Shown here one piece after another: positions 1-8,130 of a stretch of 33,123 nt of DNA. Source of the stretch: SZUA-87 sp041687805. GTDB lineage: Bacteria; Actinomycetota; Acidimicrobiia; Acidimicrobiales; Aldehydirespiratoraceae. The stretch covers positions 1-33,123 of the forward strand of contig JBDNJK010000028.1 of the NCBI GenBank assembly GCA_041687805.1, read 5' to 3'. Under the pieces are notes generated by a model. It searched no databases, was not told the DNA's origin, and saw only the letters and a program-made list of their open reading frames with translations. Made by a program: the position numbers and the translations under genes. The number at the start of each line of letters is the position of its first letter. The stretch's first letter is position 1.

Positions 1-115
1 AGCTGCTGTCGCTGACGTAGCTGCTCCCGCTGAGGCCCCCGCGGCAACCCCCGCCCCCGACGCTGTCGAGGAAACCCTCCCGGCGGCCGGCGATCCCGGC
101 ACGCCCGAGGCCTGA
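1..115 (+). CDS. rpsB: 30S ribosomal protein S2, C-terminal tail (partial)
   Basis: The window opens inside a reading frame that ends in TGA at 113-115. It encodes about 37 residues made almost entirely of Ala, Pro, Glu and Asp. No folded domain is visible. The assignment rests on position: rpsB directly precedes tsf in nearly all bacteria, and actinobacterial S2 proteins often end in a low-complexity Ala/Pro/Glu tail. The 5' part lies outside the window. A different gene ending in such a tail cannot be excluded from these bases alone. Confidence 0.72.
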   Translation, partial: AAVADVAAPAEAPAATPAPDAVEETLPAAGDPGTPEA

Positions 116-152
116 TCAACCGCTTCGAAAGAATTTGCAGGAGAATCTAGAC

Positions 153-941
153 ATGGCAATTACAGCCAAAGACGTAAAGGCGCTGCGCGACCACACCGGT
201 GCAGGCATGATGGACGCCAAGAAAGCTCTGGTAGCTGCCGACGGCGACATGGAAGCAGCCGAGCAGTTGCTGCGTGAGAAGGGCTTGGCCAAGGCGGCCG
301 GTCGTGACGATCGTCAAAATGACGAGGGCGTCGTTGCTCTGGCCTCGGGTGATGGTGTGGCAGCGATTGCGCGCATCAAGACCGAGACCGACTTTGCTGC
401 CAAGAACGAAGCGGTCACCGCTCTGGCTTCGCAGGTGGCGCAGGCTGTTCTCGATAGCGGCCCCGAGGCAGTCGAGGGGTTTCTTGGTGCGCTCGACGAA
501 CTCAAGCTCATCATCAAGGAGAATCTCGACTTCGGTGAGATTGTGCGTATCGAGGCGGCTGAGGGCAATTCGCTCGCCACCTACCTCCACGTTCAAGATG
601 GCCATGGCGTAGATGCTGTAGTGGTAGAGGGATCCGGTGTTCCCGCCGACAACCTCCACCAGGTAGCTCTCCACGTCGCTTTCGACAAGCCGACCTATCT
701 CTCATCCGAAGATGTGCCGGCCGATCAGGTCGAAAAGGAACGCCAGTCGCTCCTCGACATCACCAAGGCTGAGGGCAAGCCCGAACAGGCTTGGGACAAA
801 ATCGTCACCGGTCGCCTACGGGCGTGGTACGGCGAGCGAGTGTTGCTTGAGCAGGGCCTGCTCGGCGACAAGACCGCCGTGAAGGATTCCCTCGGAGGCG
901 GAAGCATCGTACGCTACGTTCAGGTGATGATCGGGGCGTGA
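153..941 (+). CDS. tsf: Translation elongation factor Ts
   Basis: EF-Ts is the cytoplasmic guanine-nucleotide exchange factor that regenerates EF-Tu-GTP. The N-terminus (MAITAKDVKALRDHTGAG, then MMDAKKAL) is the characteristic UBA-like EF-Tu-binding module. The TDFAAKNE segment near residue 80 is the usual EF-Ts signature. At 262 aa it is slightly short for the family, typical of actinobacterial EF-Ts. I chose ATG 153 because AGGAG at 139-143 is well spaced. The upstream TTG at 135 lies before that ribosome binding site and would add six residues that do not belong to the family. It follows rpsB by 37 bases and touches pyrH. Confidence 0.97.
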   Translation: MAITAKDVKALRDHTGAGMMDAKKALVAADGDMEAAEQLLREKGLAKAAGRDDRQNDEGVVALASGDGVAAIARIKTETDFAAKNEAVTALASQVAQAVLDSGPEAVEGFLGALDELKLIIKENLDFGEIVRIEAAEGNSLATYLHVQDGHGVDAVVVEGSGVPADNLHQVALHVAFDKPTYLSSEDVPADQVEKERQSLLDITKAEGKPEQAWDKIVTGRLRAWYGERVLLEQGLLGDKTAVKDSLGGGSIVRYVQVMIGA

Positions 942-943
942 AG

Positions 944-1717
944 ATGAGCGAAGTGGCAAGCGAATCGCAGCGAGGTACCGAGAGGGCCCGCTGGGGCCGC
1001 GTGTTGCTAAAGCTCTCCGGTGAGGCGTTCTCCGGTCCGCTCGAGTTCGGTATCGATGGTGCCACAGTCCGGGGTATCGCCGAAGACATAGTGGAGGTCA
1101 AGCGCACCTTCGATGTCGACATCGCAATCGTCGTCGGAGGCGGCAATATCTGGAGAGGTATTGCCGGCGCCGGAGAAGGAATGGATCGCGCCCAGGCCGA
1201 CTACATGGGCATGCTCGCCACCGTGATGAATGCGTTGGCGCTGCAAGACACGCTCGAGAGTCTCCACCAGCCGACCAGGGTGCAAAGCGCGATTCACATG
1301 GCGCAGATCGCCGAGCCATACATCAGGCGTCGTGCCACTCGGCATCTCGAGAAGAACCGTGTTGTGATCTTTGCCGGTGGCACCGGCAACCCGTTCTTCA
1401 CCACCGACACAGCGGCATCGTTGAGGGCGGTCGAAATCGAAGCTGAGGTCGTGCTCAAGGGCACGCATGGCGGAACCGACGGTATCTACACCGCCGATCC
1501 AAGACTGCACAGCGATGCAGTCAAGCTCGATCATGTCGGGTATCTCGAGGTCCTGAATCGCGGATTGAAGGTTATGGACGCCACTGCGATCACGTTGTGC
1601 ATGGACAACGAGCTTCCGATTGTGGTGTTCGATCTCATGGGCGACGGAAATCTCCGGTCCCTACTCGCGGGGGAACCTGTGGGTACTCTCGTGGATGGCC
1701 AAGAAGGTTCTCCGTGA
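944..1717 (+). CDS. pyrH: Uridylate (UMP) kinase
   Basis: PyrH phosphorylates UMP to UDP with ATP in pyrimidine nucleotide synthesis. It belongs to the amino-acid-kinase fold, not the P-loop kinases. Family marks are VLLKLSGEAF near the N-terminus, VVGGGNIWRG, the ARRATRHLEK-type segment (here RRRATRHLEKNRVV), GGTGNPFFTTDTAA for nucleotide binding, and LKGTHGGTDGIYTADPR. Length is about 257 aa. The start is ambiguous between GTG 938, which overlaps the tsf stop as GTGA, and ATG 944. I list ATG 944. Neither has a strong Shine-Dalgarno, although GGGG lies at 933-936. It sits in the conserved rpsB-tsf-pyrH-frr order. Confidence 0.96.
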   Translation: MSEVASESQRGTERARWGRVLLKLSGEAFSGPLEFGIDGATVRGIAEDIVEVKRTFDVDIAIVVGGGNIWRGIAGAGEGMDRAQADYMGMLATVMNALALQDTLESLHQPTRVQSAIHMAQIAEPYIRRRATRHLEKNRVVIFAGGTGNPFFTTDTAASLRAVEIEAEVVLKGTHGGTDGIYTADPRLHSDAVKLDHVGYLEVLNRGLKVMDATAITLCMDNELPIVVFDLMGDGNLRSLLAGEPVGTLVDGQEGSP

Positions 1718-2283
1718 GTAGTGAGATGATTGATCTGGTTCTCGAGGATGCCTCCGAGAAGTTGAAAGCGGCGGCCGACCACGCCCGTGAGGAGTTCGCG
1801 ACCATTCGCACGGGGCGTGCGTCATCGGCTTTGTTCGAGAGGCTCACCGCCGAGGCCTATGGTGTCGAGATGCGGCTCCAGGAACTCGCAAGCTTTTCGG
1901 TACCCGAGGCTCGTCAGCTGATCGTCACACCTCACGATGTAGCCAATCTAGACGTGATCGAACGGGCGATCCTGAACGCCAATATGGGTCTCAATCCGAG
2001 TAACGACGGTCGAATCATCAGGTTGAATTTCCCCCAGCTCACCGAAGAACGTCGACGCGATCTCGTGAAGGTCGTCCGTTCGATGTCCGAGGATGCCAAG
2101 CAGCGCGTCAATGGTGTACGCCGCGGCGCGCGCAAGGATCTCGACGATCTGGAGCATGATGGTGGGGTCTCCAAGAACGACATCCAGCGCGGTGAGGACC
2201 GACTCGATGAGCTCAAGAACGAGTTCATCGCTAAGATCGAAACCACGCAGGCCCAGAAGGAAAAGGAGCTGATGGAGGTCTGA
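1714..2283 (+). CDS. frr: Ribosome recycling factor
   Basis: RRF works with EF-G to split post-termination ribosomes. The 189-aa product carries the standard two-domain pattern: a helical N-terminus (DASEKLKAAADHAREEFATIRTGRA), the LQELASFSVPEARQLIVTPHD segment of the beta domain, then GRIIRLNFPQLTEERR and the C-terminal helix with VRRGARKDLDDLE. GTG 1714 is chosen as the start because GAAGG at 1703-1707 is correctly spaced, and it overlaps the pyrH stop as GTGA. ATG 1726 is a possible internal alternative. The tight overlap suggests translational coupling to pyrH. Confidence 0.97.
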   Translation: MSSEMIDLVLEDASEKLKAAADHAREEFATIRTGRASSALFERLTAEAYGVEMRLQELASFSVPEARQLIVTPHDVANLDVIERAILNANMGLNPSNDGRIIRLNFPQLTEERRRDLVKVVRSMSEDAKQRVNGVRRGARKDLDDLEHDGGVSKNDIQRGEDRLDELKNEFIAKIETTQAQKEKELMEV

Positions 2284-2309
2284 CCTCCCAGCTACGGAAG
2301 GGCGATCCA

Positions 2310-3599
2310 ATGACCGATGAATCCAAAGACATCGAGGGCTTTCGGGCGATACCGGGCGGTGAAGTCGACGACGACGACATCGTTGGCCCCGGGCGTTCGG
2401 TATTCGGAGACGATGATGAGTCCTTCGATGAAGACGATGCAGCCGTTCCCCACTGGAGCGACCCTCCTACGGGCTCTGTGCCCCAAGTGGGCGGAACCGC
2501 AGAATCCGTCACATTTACCCCAGAGCCGATGCTGAGCGAGGCCGATTCGGAAGATCTGGCAGGCTGGGCTGAGGTATCGACCACGCCGCAGTGGGCTGGT
2601 GATGAGATCCCGCGACCGGTCGAGACCCCGGCGGTGGTTCCAGTTGTCGATGAATCCGTCTCCGACGATTTTTTCTCCTTCGATGACGGCGACCCGGTGC
2701 ATACGGCCAGTCCTGAGGCACCCACTGGGCGACCGCCTCAGGCCTATGGTGCGGCTACGGCCGGTGGCGGCGGCCGAAACATGCCCGTGGCGGCTGGAGT
2801 AGGTCTGGCCCTGGTGGCGTTGATTTTGGTGTCGATGGCTGTTTCGGCGGCGGCCGCACTCGTGGTAATCACGATATTGCTTGGTCTTGCCGCAGTTGAA
2901 TACTTCAACGTCGTGCGATCTGCGGGCCATCACCCAGCGGTGCTTCTTGGTTTGGTGTCGGTGATAAGCCTTCCCCTTGCTGTCTATTGGCAGGGTGAGG
3001 CCGCAATGCCGTTGGTGGTCGCGCTCACGGTGATGTTCGCGTTCATCTGGTATGTCACCGGCGTCACCGCTGAGGGTCCGCTGGTGGGGATCGCAACCAC
3101 GATGCTGGGTGTTCTCCACATCGGATTGCTCGGGTCGTACGCAGCTCTGATGCTGTCGGTACCCGGGTCGGGCACAGGTCTACTAACGGCTGCCATCTTG
3201 GTCACAGTCGGCTACGACGTTGGTGCGTTGGCGATCGGAACGACGATGGGAAAGTCGCCACTCTCGGCCGCGAGCCCCAACAAAACCGTCGAGGGCCTCG
3301 TCGGCGGAGGATTGGTCGCTATCGCCGTCGGATTTGCTATCGGTATCACCGGCCAACCCTCACCATTTGGTGACGACACACTCAATGGGGGGCTGGCAGC
3401 CTCGCTGTTGCTGGGGGCGAGTGCAGCTTTGGCGGCACCGATTGGAGACCTCGCAGAGTCGCTGATCAAGCGGGATCTTGGTGTGAAAGACATGGGAACT
3501 CTGCTTCCAGGCCATGGCGGCTTGCTCGATCGATTCGACGGCTTGCTCTTCGTGTTGCCCGTCACCTGGTATGTCGCCAGGTTGGTCAATCTGGTTTGA
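2310..3599 (+). CDS. cdsA: Phosphatidate cytidylyltransferase (CDP-diglyceride synthase)
   Basis: CdsA makes CDP-diacylglycerol from phosphatidate and CTP in the cytoplasmic membrane, the branch point for phospholipids. The C-terminal two thirds contain several hydrophobic membrane segments, beginning around residue 160, and the family signature near residues 385-410: SLIKRDLGVKDMG followed by LLPGHGGLLDRFDG. The first roughly 150 residues are different: hydrophilic, rich in Asp, Glu, Pro, Ser and Thr, and probably disordered. This makes the protein (429 aa) much longer than typical CdsA of about 270-300 aa. The start ATG 2310 has GGAAGG at 2296-2301. Genes frr before and dxr after match the actinobacterial order. 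Confidence 0.93.
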   Translation: MTDESKDIEGFRAIPGGEVDDDDIVGPGRSVFGDDDESFDEDDAAVPHWSDPPTGSVPQVGGTAESVTFTPEPMLSEADSEDLAGWAEVSTTPQWAGDEIPRPVETPAVVPVVDESVSDDFFSFDDGDPVHTASPEAPTGRPPQAYGAATAGGGGRNMPVAAGVGLALVALILVSMAVSAAAALVVITILLGLAAVEYFNVVRSAGHHPAVLLGLVSVISLPLAVYWQGEAAMPLVVALTVMFAFIWYVTGVTAEGPLVGIATTMLGVLHIGLLGSYAALMLSVPGSGTGLLTAAILVTVGYDVGALAIGTTMGKSPLSAASPNKTVEGLVGGGLVAIAVGFAIGITGQPSPFGDDTLNGGLAASLLLGASAALAAPIGDLAESLIKRDLGVKDMGTLLPGHGGLLDRFDGLLFVLPVTWYVARLVNLV

Positions 3600-3629
3600 G
3601 CCCGCGGCGCTAGCGGCTGATTCCTCCTT

Positions 3630-3644
3630 TAGGTTGAACGCGTG
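3630..3644 (+). promoter_or_regulatory. Candidate -10 box for leaderless dxr
   Basis: TAGGTT at 3630-3635 fits the actinobacterial TANNNT -10 pattern and lies exactly 6 nt before the dxr GTG at 3642. There is no Shine-Dalgarno sequence between the cdsA stop and that GTG close enough to serve it. Transcription would start at or next to the GTG, giving a leaderless mRNA. I see no convincing -35 box. This is inferred from sequence only. Confidence 0.45.
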
Positions 3645-4802
3645 ACTACTGACGTTGCAGTCCTCGGATCCACGGGTTCGATCGGCACCCAGACCCTCGA
3701 TATCGTCAGATCCGCCCCCGACAAGTATCGGGCCGCGGCCATTGGCGCGTACCGATCGATCGATCTGCTGGCCTCTCAGGCCGAAGAGTTCCGCCCTGAC
3801 GTGGTGGCGTTGGGTGACGAGACGCTTGCCGGCGCTCTCTCTGCCATGCTTCCGTCTGGCACCGACCTGTTGGTGGGTGAGTCGGCCATGGCTGATTCTG
3901 TTACGGCGGCTCCGATCGTAATCAACGGTGTCGTCGGGTTTGCCGGGTTGTCTGTCACCATGGCCACGCTTGAGGCCGGTCGACGTCTTGGCCTAGCCAA
4001 CAAGGAATCTCTCATCGCAGCTGGCCCGGTAGTTAGAAAGGCGTTGCAAACACCGGGCGCCGAGCTCCTTCCCGTCGATTCTGAGCATTGCGCTGTGCAC
4101 CAATGCCTTCGTGCCAACGACAACCATGAGCGGGTCGCAAAACTGGTGCTCACTGCGAGCGGTGGCCCATTTCGAGGTCGAAGCCCGGAGCAGCTAGCTG
4201 AGGTCACTGTTGCCGATGCGCTAGCGCACCCGACCTGGTCGATGGGTCCAAAAATTTCTGTCGATTCGAGCACGTTGATGAACAAGGGCCTCGAGGTGAT
4301 CGAAGCCCATGAGCTGTTCGACATGCCCTACGACCAGATTGATGTGGTGGTCCATCCGCAGTCGATCGTCCATTCGATGGTCACCTACTCCGATGGCGCG
4401 ACCATCGCCCAGTTGTCGTTGCCAGACATGAGGTTGTGTATCGGCTACGCGCTGGCGTATCCCGACCGCCTCGACACGGCCTACGGCGCAATCGACTGGT
4501 CAGAAATGTCCCATCTCGATTTCGAAGAGCCAGATCTGAGCTCATTCCGATGTCTTCCCTTGGCATTCGAAGCCGGAAGAGTGGGAGAGACCGCACCGGC
4601 TTGGTTGAGCGCGGCAAATGAGGTCGCGGTCGACGGCTTCCTCAAGGGCAGTCTGAGTTGGGCCGATATCGCCGTTGTGGTCGAGGCCGCATTGCAGAAG
4701 TGGCCGGGAACACGAGCCACCGATGTCGGGGTTGTCCTTGATACTGATCGCCAGGCTCGTGAAGTCACGGCGGCACTAATCGCCCAGAGAGTCAACACAT
4801 GA
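3642..4802 (+). CDS. dxr: 1-deoxy-D-xylulose 5-phosphate reductoisomerase
   Basis: DXR converts DOXP to 2-C-methyl-D-erythritol 4-phosphate with NADPH, the committed step of the MEP isoprenoid pathway. The N-terminal Rossmann motif GSTGSIGTQTLDIV spans residues 9-22. The metal-binding DSE lies at residues 146-148 (LLPVDSEHCAVHQ), and the conserved MNKGLEVIEAHELF segment is near 213-226, followed by VVVHPQSIVHSMV. The 386-aa length is normal. The start is GTG 3642. Its stop overlaps the ATG of the following M50 protease gene (ATGA at 4799-4802). ispG, another MEP-pathway gene, follows the protease, an arrangement also seen in Mycobacterium. Confidence 0.97.
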   Translation: MTTDVAVLGSTGSIGTQTLDIVRSAPDKYRAAAIGAYRSIDLLASQAEEFRPDVVALGDETLAGALSAMLPSGTDLLVGESAMADSVTAAPIVINGVVGFAGLSVTMATLEAGRRLGLANKESLIAAGPVVRKALQTPGAELLPVDSEHCAVHQCLRANDNHERVAKLVLTASGGPFRGRSPEQLAEVTVADALAHPTWSMGPKISVDSSTLMNKGLEVIEAHELFDMPYDQIDVVVHPQSIVHSMVTYSDGATIAQLSLPDMRLCIGYALAYPDRLDTAYGAIDWSEMSHLDFEEPDLSSFRCLPLAFEAGRVGETAPAWLSAANEVAVDGFLKGSLSWADIAVVVEAALQKWPGTRATDVGVVLDTDRQAREVTAALIAQRVNT

Positions 4803-6334
4803 GCCAACCCACCAGCGATGTCGACACGTCATCAGATCATCTCGACGGCGAGGTCATCCAACAGAACTGGCTGGGCCTGATCGCGCTCATAGCCGGGATG
4901 CTGGCTATCGGATTCCTTGCCGCGTGGAGTTGGGTGGTCATCATTCTCGCGCTTGTGGTGATGATCACCATGCACGAACTCGGCCATTACCTCACCGCCA
5001 AATGGTCGGGTATGAAGGTCACCGAGTTCTTCATCGGATTCGGACCGAAGATTTGGTCATTTCATCACGGCGAGACCGAGTACGGCATCAAGGCGATTTG
5101 GCTCGGGGCGTACGTACGGGTCATTGGTATGAGCAGCCTCGACGCGGTCGATCCTGCAGACGAATCGCGCACCTACCGACAGAAGTCGTATCCGCGACGG
5201 CTGTCGGTAGCGGTGGCGGGCTCCACGATGCACTTCATCATGGCGTTTGTCCTGCTCTACGTTCTCTTCCTCTCCAACGGAATGCCCGTCAATCGCACGA
5301 CCGCTGCAAATGAAATCGATGGATGGACTCTCGACACGGTCTCGGTCGACAGCGCGGCATCCTCCGCGGGTCTCGCACCCGGCGACGAGATCCTCAGCTT
5401 CGACGCAGTTGATGTCACCACCTTCAATGGCTTTGGAGATTTGGTGAGGGCGAAAGCCGGCGACACGGTCGAGGTCCAATACCGCCATGACGGAAGCGAG
5501 ATCTATTCCACATCGGTAATTGGCGAGAGGCTCACTGTTGAAGGTGCTGCGAGCATTGATGGCCTGATTGCTCGCGACCGGATTCTGGCCGTCGATGGCC
5601 TCGACATCGATCACGCACCTACATATGCGGAGTTTGCCGGCTATGCCAGCGGTCATCTCGGCGAGCCGCTGAGCGTCACTGTGGTCGACGGTCGAACCGG
5701 CCGACCGGGTGTGGTCGATGGCGTGATTGTGAATGAGTTGGTCGACCCACAGGTGGCCACGATCGGGTTTTTCGGTGTATCCGCTGATTACACCGCCTCC
5801 GGGTTGGGCGCCTTGGATGCTGCGGGCGAGACGGTCACCACGTTCGGAAGTTTCGTGAAAGATGTAACTGTGGCATTCCCCAAGGCCATCACCGGTGGGC
5901 TCAACGGGGCATTCGATGGAATTCTCGGTTCTGAATCCGGCCCGGCAGATTCTGGCGATTCGATCGCCGCGGCCCGCCAGTTGGAGCTTCGTCGCCTCGA
6001 TTCCACCAATCCCGATGAGAGCAGAATCCTTTCGATCTACGGGGTGGCCGGATTGGGAGCGGCGGCGGTCGAGAGCGGTCTAGCCGACACACTGTCGTTG
6101 CTGTTTGTCATCAACATCTTCATCGGAGTGTTCAACCTCATTCCGCTGCTTCCACTCGATGGCGGCCATGTAGCGGTCGCCACCTATGAGCGCCTCCGGT
6201 CGATTGGCGGCCGCAAATACCGAGTGGATGCAGCCAAGCTCCTCCCGATCACCTACGTCGTTGTGATGCTGTTGATGTTTGTTGGCGGCGTCACGCTCCT
6301 GCGCGACATTTTCGACCCGGTCAACCTGGGCTGA
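4799..6334 (+). CDS. Site-2 intramembrane zinc metalloprotease (M50, RseP/Rip1-like)
   Basis: This is a polytopic membrane protease that cleaves transmembrane substrates such as anti-sigma factors. The zinc motif HELGH is at residues 59-63, inside or next to the first hydrophobic segments. The second motif, NLIPLLPLDGGH, is at residues 446-457, with the zinc-binding Asp at 454. Between them lie two PDZ-like regions: roughly residues 175-245 (SAGLAPGDEILSFDAVDV) and 250-310 (DGLIARDRILAVDGLDI). At 511 aa it is longer than Mycobacterium Rip1 (about 400 aa), mainly because of the second PDZ-like region and a loop rich in Ser and Asp. The dxr-M50-ispG order matches Mycobacterium, supporting a Rip1-type role. 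The substrate is not indicated. Confidence 0.93.
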   Translation: MSQPTSDVDTSSDHLDGEVIQQNWLGLIALIAGMLAIGFLAAWSWVVIILALVVMITMHELGHYLTAKWSGMKVTEFFIGFGPKIWSFHHGETEYGIKAIWLGAYVRVIGMSSLDAVDPADESRTYRQKSYPRRLSVAVAGSTMHFIMAFVLLYVLFLSNGMPVNRTTAANEIDGWTLDTVSVDSAASSAGLAPGDEILSFDAVDVTTFNGFGDLVRAKAGDTVEVQYRHDGSEIYSTSVIGERLTVEGAASIDGLIARDRILAVDGLDIDHAPTYAEFAGYASGHLGEPLSVTVVDGRTGRPGVVDGVIVNELVDPQVATIGFFGVSADYTASGLGALDAAGETVTTFGSFVKDVTVAFPKAITGGLNGAFDGILGSESGPADSGDSIAAARQLELRRLDSTNPDESRILSIYGVAGLGAAAVESGLADTLSLLFVINIFIGVFNLIPLLPLDGGHVAVATYERLRSIGGRKYRVDAAKLLPITYVVVMLLMFVGGVTLLRDIFDPVNLG

Positions 6335-6339
6335 GACGG

Positions 6340-6354
6340 TAGATTCGACCCGTG
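6340..6354 (+). promoter_or_regulatory. Candidate -10 box for leaderless ispG
   Basis: TAGATT at 6340-6345 is followed by 6 nt and the ispG GTG at 6352. The spacing is identical to that seen before dxr. The 17-nt gap after the protease gene holds no Shine-Dalgarno sequence. This suggests an internal promoter producing a leaderless ispG transcript in addition to read-through. Confidence 0.45.
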
Positions 6355-7590
6355 GAGCACGAGCAGTCGTTCGGTCGTCGTAAAACCCGCCAGTTAATGG
6401 TCGGGAAAGTGCCGGTTGGCGGTGACGCACCGGTGAGCATCCAGTCGATGACGGTCACCAAGACGGCCGATTATGAGGCCACGATCCAGCAGATCTACGC
6501 GCTGGCGGCGGCCGGCGCCGACATCGTGCGTTGCACATGCAATGAACCGGAGGCGGCTGAGGGGCTGGCACGAATCGTGCCCCGATCGCCTGTGCCGATT
6601 GTTGCCGACATCCATCACCAATACCGCAGGGCGCTTGATGCTCTCGAAGCAGGCGTCCACTGTCTGCGGCTCAACCCGGGCAATATTCGCAACCCGAAAC
6701 ACATCAAGTTGGTGGCGAGAGAGGCCAAGGATCGTGGTGTGCCGATCAGGATCGGTGTCAACGGCGGGTCGTTGCATCCCGACCTCTACGCAAAATACGG
6801 TGGAAAGGTCACGCCCGAGGCCATGGTCGAGTCGGCCCTGCAAGAGATTGCGTTCTTCGAGGAAGTCGATTTCGATCTCATCAAGATCTCGGTGAAGGCT
6901 TCGAGTGTTCCGTTGATGATCGATGCCTACCGTCAGCTTTCCGAGGTGACCGACTATCCGCTGCACCTCGGTGTCACCGAGGCGGGGCCGCCGCCGATCG
7001 GCACCATGAAGGCCACAGCGGGTATGGCCACACTCCTAGCCGAAGGAATAGGCGACACAATTCGCTATTCGCTCACGGCCGATCCCGTCGAGGAGGCTCG
7101 TGCGGGGCGCCAGCTGCTCGAAATCCTTGGCCTGCGTGAACGCAAGAACGTCGACTTGATCGCTTGTCCAAGTTGCGGGCGGGCCGAGATTGATGTGGTT
7201 CGAGTGGCTCGCGAGGCGATGGAGGCCTTCCAAGATCGAGAGATTCCATTGCAGGTGGCGGTTATGGGATGCGTGGTCAACGGTCCGGGCGAGGCGCGCG
7301 ATGCCGATCTTGGTATTGCCGCGGGCAACAAGCGAGGTCACCTTTTTGTTCGTGGTCACAACGTCGCTGTGGTGCCCGAAGACGAGATGGTCGACACGCT
7401 CGTCGAATGGGCCGACTACATCCAGGAACATGGCGTCGATGCCGCGATAGAACGTGCCGCCCACACCCGCGACTCAGCGAGGCGAGCTGCCGAGGAGGAT
7501 CGTCGGCGAAATCTCGGCGAACGTGGAGAAGACGCCAACAATACCGAGTCGATAATTGCCGAAATTCGACGGGCATCATCGGGCGACTGA
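6352..7590 (+). CDS. ispG: 4-hydroxy-3-methylbut-2-enyl diphosphate synthase
   Basis: IspG (GcpE) reduces methylerythritol cyclodiphosphate to HMBPP, the second-to-last MEP-pathway step, using a [4Fe-4S] cluster. Family signatures are VPVGGDAPVSIQSMTVTKT at the N-terminus and HCLRLNPGNIRNP in the TIM barrel. The cluster-binding region has Cys272 and Cys275 (ACPSCGR), Cys307 (MGCVVNGPGEA) and Glu314. The start GTG 6352 preserves the basic N-terminus (FGRRKTRQLMVG) seen in homologues. The 412-aa length is typical, with a hydrophilic C-terminal tail of about 40 residues. The MEP enzymes DXR and IspG flank the protease in one gene string. Confidence 0.97.
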   Translation: MEHEQSFGRRKTRQLMVGKVPVGGDAPVSIQSMTVTKTADYEATIQQIYALAAAGADIVRCTCNEPEAAEGLARIVPRSPVPIVADIHHQYRRALDALEAGVHCLRLNPGNIRNPKHIKLVAREAKDRGVPIRIGVNGGSLHPDLYAKYGGKVTPEAMVESALQEIAFFEEVDFDLIKISVKASSVPLMIDAYRQLSEVTDYPLHLGVTEAGPPPIGTMKATAGMATLLAEGIGDTIRYSLTADPVEEARAGRQLLEILGLRERKNVDLIACPSCGRAEIDVVRVAREAMEAFQDREIPLQVAVMGCVVNGPGEARDADLGIAAGNKRGHLFVRGHNVAVVPEDEMVDTLVEWADYIQEHGVDAAIERAAHTRDSARRAAEEDRRRNLGERGEDANNTESIIAEIRRASSGD

Positions 7591-7600
7591 GGTGCCGGCC

Positions 7601-8008
7601 GTGCAGGTTCCATTAGCGGTGGCGAAGGGCAGGCTGCTTCCGCTTGTTTCTGTTAGAAGCGGGCGACGAGCCGATGGGTATGCCCCTGCAGGCAGACCTC
7701 CCGGGTCTGTTCTGGTACCCCTCACGCAGTCTGAATTCGATCGGCTGGTGTCCATGCGGCGGCGACAGCGGTCTGGCTTGTATGGAACTGGTGGTTTTCT
7801 TGCCGCTGGGATCGGGATGGCCAAGTTTGGCTTCGTCCTCTACTTGGGGGTGATGATCAGCTTGGTATCTGCGCTGATGTGGGTGGTTGCCACTCTCGGG
7901 GTGATGAAACTCCTTCCGGCGGTCGACATCGACGAAACGACAGCCACGGTTGCGTTGGGCAGGGTTCACCGCCGCTTCGTTGACGCAGTTGCCGATACGG
8001 CGGTGTGA
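7601..8008 (+). CDS. Small membrane protein of unknown function
   Basis: I do not recognise this gene. The predicted 135-aa protein has a basic N-terminal half (several Arg-rich patches up to RLVSMRRRQRSG) followed by two close hydrophobic stretches, around residues 70-90 and 93-112, and a short soluble tail. That architecture suggests two transmembrane helices with a cytoplasmic basic N-terminus. GTG 7601 is preferred because GAGGTG at 7588-7593 is well spaced. GTG 7592 is the alternative, and a TTG at 7556 overlapping ispG is less likely. It lies where a GNAT acetyltransferase gene follows ispG in Mycobacterium. The open frame and composition look coding, but the function is unknown. Confidence 0.6.
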   Translation: MQVPLAVAKGRLLPLVSVRSGRRADGYAPAGRPPGSVLVPLTQSEFDRLVSMRRRQRSGLYGTGGFLAAGIGMAKFGFVLYLGVMISLVSALMWVVATLGVMKLLPAVDIDETTATVALGRVHRRFVDAVADTAV

Positions 8009-8062
8009 ATCCTGGGGGTGTGGGGGAGCGGCTGGAGTGATGCCCCTACCGGCGGGCGCTGC

Positions 8063-8068
8063 TAGGCT
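8063..8068 (+). promoter_or_regulatory. Candidate -10 box of the rimP-nusA-infB operon
   Basis: TAGGCT at 8063-8068 fits TANNNT and precedes a 120-nt leader that ends at the rimP start. The -35 region is not convincing. It is the best promoter candidate in the 184-nt gap after the small membrane protein gene. Confidence 0.4.
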
Positions 8069-8098
8069 GACCCGACGTTCGGTCTCCGGTTGATGATC

Positions 8099-8130
8099 AA
8101 GCGTGGGCTTGGCCCACGCTTTTGTTGTAT
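8099..8130 (+). terminator. Strong hairpin with U-rich tail in the rimP leader (attenuator-like)
   Basis: AAGCGTGGGC (8099-8108) and GCCCACGCTT (8112-8121) form a perfect 10-bp stem closed by a 3-nt loop. A T-rich run follows (TTGTTGTAT, 8122-8130). This is an intrinsic terminator by shape. It lies downstream of the likely rimP promoter and about 60 nt before the rimP start, so it could work as an attenuator for the nusA-infB operon as well as an end for upstream transcripts. Terminator-like leaders before rimP-nusA are known in other bacteria. Identity with any named leader family is not established here. Confidence 0.7.
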
